In this document: piece by piece, positions 60,820 through 64,000 of the stretch | How the letters are laid out: each line of letters starts with the position of its first letter | Position numbering within the stretch: the stretch's first letter is position 1 | NCBI RefSeq assembly: GCF_001424045.1 | Contig: NZ_LMQB01000003.1 | Span: forward strand, 203,954 to 267,953 | Direction of reading: 5' to 3' | Length of the DNA: 64,000 nt | Source: Rhizobium sp. Leaf371 | Lineage (GTDB): Bacteria; Pseudomonadota; Alphaproteobacteria; Rhizobiales; Rhizobiaceae | Position numbers and translations under genes: made by a program | Notes under the pieces: model-generated | What the model saw: the letters and a program-made list of their open reading frames with translations, nothing else | What the model was told of the DNA's origin: nothing | The model's database searches: none

Positions 60820-61701
60820 ATGAGCGCCTATTTCACAGAAGACGGCTCTGTCGAAGCGGTCAACGGCCGGATGAGCGCAGATGCGAACCCCCGTCTTGCT
60901 GAAATCATGGCGTCTCTGGTGAAACACCTCCACGCCTTCGCGAAGGAAACCAAGCTTACACCGGAGGAATGGGAAGTCGGCATCGACTTTCTCACAAAGA
61001 CAGGTCAGATCTGCTCCGGTGAGCGCCAAGAGTTCATTCTCCTCAGCGATACTCTCGGTTTCTCGATGCTGGTCGATGCAATCAACAATCGTCGACCCAC
61101 GGGAGCGACTGAGAATACCGTGTTCGGGCCATTCCATGTACCGAATGCTCCGGTTCGCGAGATGGGGACCAACATCTCGCTGGATGGAAAAGGCGAGCCC
61201 TGCCTCTTTGAAGGTCGGGTTCTTGACCTGGACGGCAATCCCATCGAAGGCGCCCGTGTCGATGTCTGGTCCGACAACGCGGATGGCTATTACGATGTCC
61301 AACAGCCCCATGCACAGCCAAAGTGGAACAACCGCGGTATCTTCGTAACCGGTTCAGATGGCCGGTACAGCTTCGTCGGTATCAAACCCGTTTCCTATCC
61401 AATCCCGGATGATGGCCCGGTAGGGCAAATGCTTGGCTACCTTGGCCGACACCCTTATCGCCCGGCCCATATGCATTACCTCGTAACGGCACCCGGCTTC
61501 CAGAAGGTCGTTACGCACACCTTCGTGGGCGATGATCCCTATCTGCAGTCGGACACGGTATTCGGCGTCAAGGATACGTTGATCGCACCGTTCGAACGAG
61601 GAACAGACAATCAGACAGCATGGCGCTCACCATTTGATTTCGTTCTCGTGCCCGTGCACCGCGCCGAAAGCATCTCGTGCAATGAAGATCAACGGGCATG
61701 A
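60820..61701 (+). CDS. Intradiol ring-cleavage dioxygenase, hydroxyquinol 1,2-dioxygenase type
   Basis: Non-heme Fe(III) dioxygenase of 293 residues cleaving 1,2,4-trihydroxybenzene to maleylacetate. The N-terminal helical linker domain (about residues 20-100) is present. Predicted Fe ligands are Tyr158 in ADGYYDVQQP, Tyr193 in VSYPIPDDGPVG, and His217 and His219 in RPAHMHYLV. ATENTVFGPFHVPNAPVREMG fits the hydroxyquinol/catechol group, and coupling to maleylacetate reductase points to hydroxyquinol. Its 3' end overlaps a haloalkane-dehalogenase-like fragment by 20 bp. Confidence 0.92.
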   Translation: MSAYFTEDGSVEAVNGRMSADANPRLAEIMASLVKHLHAFAKETKLTPEEWEVGIDFLTKTGQICSGERQEFILLSDTLGFSMLVDAINNRRPTGATENTVFGPFHVPNAPVREMGTNISLDGKGEPCLFEGRVLDLDGNPIEGARVDVWSDNADGYYDVQQPHAQPKWNNRGIFVTGSDGRYSFVGIKPVSYPIPDDGPVGQMLGYLGRHPYRPAHMHYLVTAPGFQKVVTHTFVGDDPYLQSDTVFGVKDTLIAPFERGTDNQTAWRSPFDFVLVPVHRAESISCNEDQRA

Positions 61702-61909
61702 AATCGCCAATATTGACGAGGGTGAAGGAACCTCCATCAGCTTCCAGCATGGTCATTCAACCTTGTCCTATGGGTGGCGCAACATCATGCCATACCTCAA
61801 GGGACAAGGCCGTCCGATCGCCGCCGACTTCATGGGAATGGGCCATTCCGAAATGCTCGATCCGGCACTCGGCGCGTCACGCAATAGCCAGTGTCGTGTG
61901 CAGCCTTGA
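61682..61909 (+). pseudogene. N-terminal remnant of a haloalkane-dehalogenase-like hydrolase
   Basis: The frame starting at the ATG at 61682 gives 75 residues: MKINGHEIANIDEGEG, FQHGHSTLSYGWRNIMPYLK and GQGRPIAADFMGMGHSEML before it loses similarity and stops. This closely follows LinB/DhaA-type dehalogenases ([27 protein letters not shown], then AxDLIGMGxSD). The oxyanion-hole HGNP has become HGHS. The nucleophile Asp and the rest of the roughly 295-residue enzyme are absent, so it is a truncated relic. Confidence 0.8.
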
Positions 61910-62066
61910 AAACGAAGGGCATCTGGCAGAGTGGTAGCCTACGGAAATCCTGATTGCGCTGTGCGATGGGGTCGTCACTCGCCCTCCAACGTTCGTGAAG
62001 GACAAGAAGGCGGAATGCCAGCCAGCCAACACGCCGTGACGATCCGCGCTTGTTAGAAGGTCATCA
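61910..62066. other. Gap after the dehalogenase remnant
   Basis: About 157 bases with no intact gene. One frame near 61937-62040 reads EILIALCDG, faintly like an IS256-type transposase block, but the match is too short to call. The convergent receiver gene ends at 62067. Confidence 0.35.
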
Positions 62067-62438
62067 TCAGGCGGAGGCGAGCTGTTTCAGTACCTCAGTA
62101 ATCGCCGATCGGGGGTAGGGTTTGGGAATGAAACGGCCTCCAGGAGGCACATCATCATTAGAGGCATGCCACTTACCGGAAATCACGACCACGGCGATGT
62201 CCGGGTAGATCGCCCGGGCGCGACGGGCGAGCTCCAGCCCGTCCATGGAGCCCGGCATATCGATATCGGTGATCAAAACATCGATATCGGCATGCCGTTC
62301 CAGCAACCCCATTGCAACATCGGCATTTTGCGCTTCGAGGGTCGCATGCCCGTTATCTTCCACGAGGTCCACAATATCGACCAGGAGGATCATCTCGTCC
62401 TCGACGACCAAGACTTTGAGCGGCTGCATAGCTGTCAT
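62067..62438 (-). CDS. Single-domain response regulator (receiver only)
   Basis: CheY-like receiver of 123 residues without an output domain. The phosphorylation site is Asp58 in LITDIDMPGSMDG; acidic residues Glu13 and Asp14 (VVEDEM), Ser87 (VVISGK) and Lys106 (FIPKPY) complete the active site. It starts five bases after the kinase stop codon, so the two are co-expressed and probably cognate. Output must come through another protein or by competing for phosphate. Confidence 0.92.
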   Translation of the reverse strand: MTAMQPLKVLVVEDEMILLVDIVDLVEDNGHATLEAQNADVAMGLLERHADIDVLITDIDMPGSMDGLELARRARAIYPDIAVVVISGKWHASNDDVPPGGRFIPKPYPRSAITEVLKQLASA

Positions 62439-62443
62439 AGGTC

Positions 62444-63634
62444 CTAAACAGAAATGGGAGGAATAAGTTCGTCCACAAGTCGCTCTATCGTTCCGGTGAG
62501 CACGTACCGTACGCCCTGCGGAGGGTATTCGATCTCGGCTTTCCCGGCGAAGTACCCCCCGACAATGCGACCCGTCAGGCGCGAGCCAAAGCCTTTACGG
62601 CTCGGCGATACAACCGGAGGACCGCCGCTTTCCTGCCATTCCAGACAGAAGCTATTGTCGGCCCCCTCCTCCCACCGGATCGTGATCGAACCGCTTTCGG
62701 TGGACAAGGCTCCATATTTGACGGCATTGGTGGCAAGCTCATGCATGGCCAACGATAACCCCAGCGCCTGTTGCGCTGACACTTTGACCTCGAGGCCATA
62801 AAGACGGGTCCGTCCGTCATGATCCTGATGGGGGTGGAGCACCTGCTCGATTACCGTGCGCACATCCGCGTCCCGGAAATCCGTATCGGTCAGAATATCC
62901 TGTGCCTTGGCCAAAGCACCGATCCGGTGCGTGATCGTGTCCTGAGCTTCCTCGATGGTGGTGGCATGCCGCATGCTTTGCGATACCACCGCCGTGGTCA
63001 TTGACAGGATGTTCTTGATGCGGTGCGCCATCTCGCGCTGGACAATCCGCCGTTGGCGCTCCAGCTGCACCTGGTGCTCCAATTGGCGCTGGGTGCTCTC
63101 GATAACGGCTTCTGCGGCCGCTCGGCTACGCACGAATGCCGTGGTCTCGGTCGTGATGTTGATGAGGCCTGCGACTTTGCCTTGGTCGTCGTAAAGCGGC
63201 GTGTAGGTGAACGTCCAGAACGTTTCAGTCGGGATGCCATCGCGCATCATGATGAGACGGACATCTTCGCCGCCTGTTCCTCGACCCGAAAGGGTCTCCT
63301 GTACCATCGACGCAAGTGCGTCCCATACGTCGCTCCAGATGGCCTGGAATGGCTGGCCCAGCGCACGCCCGTGGCGTTCTGCGAGAAACGGTGCGTAGCC
63401 GTCATTGTAGAACATGAGTAGGTCACGACCCCAAAACAGTGACATGGCCTGCCGGGAGGTCAACATCATGCGCAAGGCATTGGTCAGTGAAAACGGCCAC
63501 GTTTCCATCGGGCCCAGCGAGGTTGCCGCCCAATTGTGCCTGCGGATCGCGTCGCCCATTGCGCCGCCTTCCGAAAGCAATCCGTCTGGGGCAGAAAGAG
63601 TGCCCAGGCTATTCCAGATATCGTCCGCGTTCAT
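62444..63634 (-). CDS. HWE-family sensor histidine kinase with PAS-like domain
   Basis: Soluble kinase of 396 residues without membrane segments. A PAS-like sensor occupies about residues 30-170 (SLFWGRDLLMFYNDGYAPFL, FTYTPLYDDQGKVAGLINIT). A helical linker leads to the dimerisation box EMAHRIKNILSM with the phosphoacceptor His204. The ATP domain has the HWE features HELATNAVKYGALS (His298, Asn303) and LEWQESGGPPV (Trp333, Glu335), plus GFGSRL. HWE kinases are abundant in Rhizobiales and often respond to light or redox. The partner receiver gene follows by five bases. Confidence 0.92.
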   Translation of the reverse strand: MNADDIWNSLGTLSAPDGLLSEGGAMGDAIRRHNWAATSLGPMETWPFSLTNALRMMLTSRQAMSLFWGRDLLMFYNDGYAPFLAERHGRALGQPFQAIWSDVWDALASMVQETLSGRGTGGEDVRLIMMRDGIPTETFWTFTYTPLYDDQGKVAGLINITTETTAFVRSRAAAEAVIESTQRQLEHQVQLERQRRIVQREMAHRIKNILSMTTAVVSQSMRHATTIEEAQDTITHRIGALAKAQDILTDTDFRDADVRTVIEQVLHPHQDHDGRTRLYGLEVKVSAQQALGLSLAMHELATNAVKYGALSTESGSITIRWEEGADNSFCLEWQESGGPPVVSPSRKGFGSRLTGRIVGGYFAGKAEIEYPPQGVRYVLTGTIERLVDELIPPISV

Positions 63635-63891
63635 AAAGTGATGGGCCTAGCTTTTTTGGTCATACTGCATATCAGCGTGATCACTGCAATAACTTATGAC
63701 ATCAGCATCTTAGTCGCATGATGCATTCTCTCCGTCGTGCGTTTTACACAACCTAGAGGTATTCTTCGAAACAATATCTCGAAGTTGTGTATCTTTCATT
63801 TCGAATTGCTGGGAAGGAGTGGCCGGACTGTATCCAGTGTGCCGCGCCGGGTTTGCCGGAGGCCGTTTCGTTTACGCTATGCGGCCATAGT
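63635..63891. other. Upstream region of the HWE kinase gene, no gene seen
   Basis: This stretch is AT-richer than average and must contain the kinase promoter. Frames on both strands are short and unlike known proteins. No clear EcfG-type promoter (GGAAC-N16/17-CGTT) was found by eye. Confidence 0.4.
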
Positions 63892-64000
63892 GTTGATTTC
63901 CACTGAGAGCTGACCCGGCGCAGCGTTATATTTCCATTGAGAATTGACCCATGTTTCAACCGTCCCCTGCATGTTTTCAGCGGGGGCTCTGGAGTGATCG
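63892..64000 (+). mobile_element. Apparent left end of an IS21-family insertion sequence, running out of the window
   Basis: From TGTTGATTTCCACTGAG the sequence carries two copies of a 21-base element: TTTCCACTGAGAGCTGACCC (63898-63917) and TTTCCATTGAGAATTGACCC (63932-63951), identical at 17 of 20 positions. Multiple terminal repeats of this kind, beginning with TG, are typical of IS21-family ends ahead of istA. The transposase gene would begin near or beyond the right edge. Confidence 0.55.

Noticed and set aside
53021..61909. Idea that the cluster is a lindane-type pathway (maleylacetate reductase plus LinB-like fragment)
   Set aside because: The LinB-like part is only an N-terminal relic, and the other lindane genes are absent; IolG-like and TIM-barrel genes point elsewhere.
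61937..62040. EILIALCDG frame resembling an IS256-type transposase
   Set aside because: Only about nine residues fit; the rest does not match, so chance is likely.
1..64000. tRNA, rRNA, CRISPR arrays, riboswitches and replication origins
   Set aside because: None could be recognised by eye; no cloverleaf, spaced direct repeats or iteron arrays were seen.

Overview
The window looks like accessory DNA (a megaplasmid, chromid or chromosomal island) from a GC-rich alphaproteobacterium, most likely Rhizobiales/Rhizobiaceae. This rests on GC-rich coding DNA, many ABC importers, TTG/GTG starts, and gene families typical of soil and rhizosphere bacteria. No rRNA, tRNA or CRISPR array was seen. The organism call is inference from style and content, not a database match.

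Region 1 (1-35310) is an organosulfur-scavenging block. It holds a sugar-type ABC importer with an SfnB-like acyl-CoA-dehydrogenase-fold flavoenzyme (1-4708); ssuA-ssuC-ssuB-ssuD plus a second SfnB-like gene (4793-9959); a YdhS-like FAD/NAD(P) protein and a flavin reductase (10143-12433); tauABC (12577-15337); a TetR operon with a GST-kappa/HCCA-isomerase-like protein, a GlcD/Dld-like flavoprotein and a BisC-like molybdoenzyme (15473-20543); a peptide-type ABC importer with a luciferase-like (LLM) monooxygenase (20809-27169); and LLM, SfnB-like, PanE-like, LLM genes (27308-32044). A CorC-type membrane protein follows, then a DszA-like LLM gene and a 3' scrap of a third SfnB-like operon partner. 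Several intergenic regions share a 17-bp dyad, TCTAN-N7-NTAGA. This may be the operator of one sulfur-starvation regulator. The logic is import of sulfonates or sulfones, FMNH2-dependent C-S cleavage, and reduced flavin supply.

Region 2 (35312-42444) is a ROK-regulated CUT1-type sugar importer with a cytoplasmic DUF5060/DUF4038-type glycoside hydrolase and its ATPase. A short lipoprotein gene follows (42708-43124).

Region 3 (43490-50277) is a hydroxycinnamate (ferulate/p-coumarate) pathway: AAHS-type MFS transporter, NDP-forming acyl-CoA synthetase (FerA type), hydroxycinnamoyl-CoA hydratase/lyase, vanillin-type aldehyde dehydrogenase, and a divergent MarR repressor with a near-palindromic operator.

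Region 4 (50280-51968) is a scar: a 5'-truncated, frameshifted KduD-like dehydrogenase and an IS30-like transposase scrap. To its right the DNA is visibly less GC-rich. There lies a LysR gene, then a one-directional cluster (53021-61701) with a sugar/cyclitol ABC importer, a TIM-barrel isomerase/dehydratase, an IolG-like and a second Gfo/Idh/MocA oxidoreductase, a Dabb protein, maleylacetate reductase and a hydroxyquinol-type intradiol dioxygenase. No ring hydroxylase is present. This suggests hydroxyquinol is made directly from a cyclitol (or released from a glycoside) and then ring-cleaved. It is the strongest candidate for an undescribed pathway here. A haloalkane-dehalogenase N-terminal fragment, an HWE kinase/receiver pair, and the apparent end of an IS21-family element close the window.
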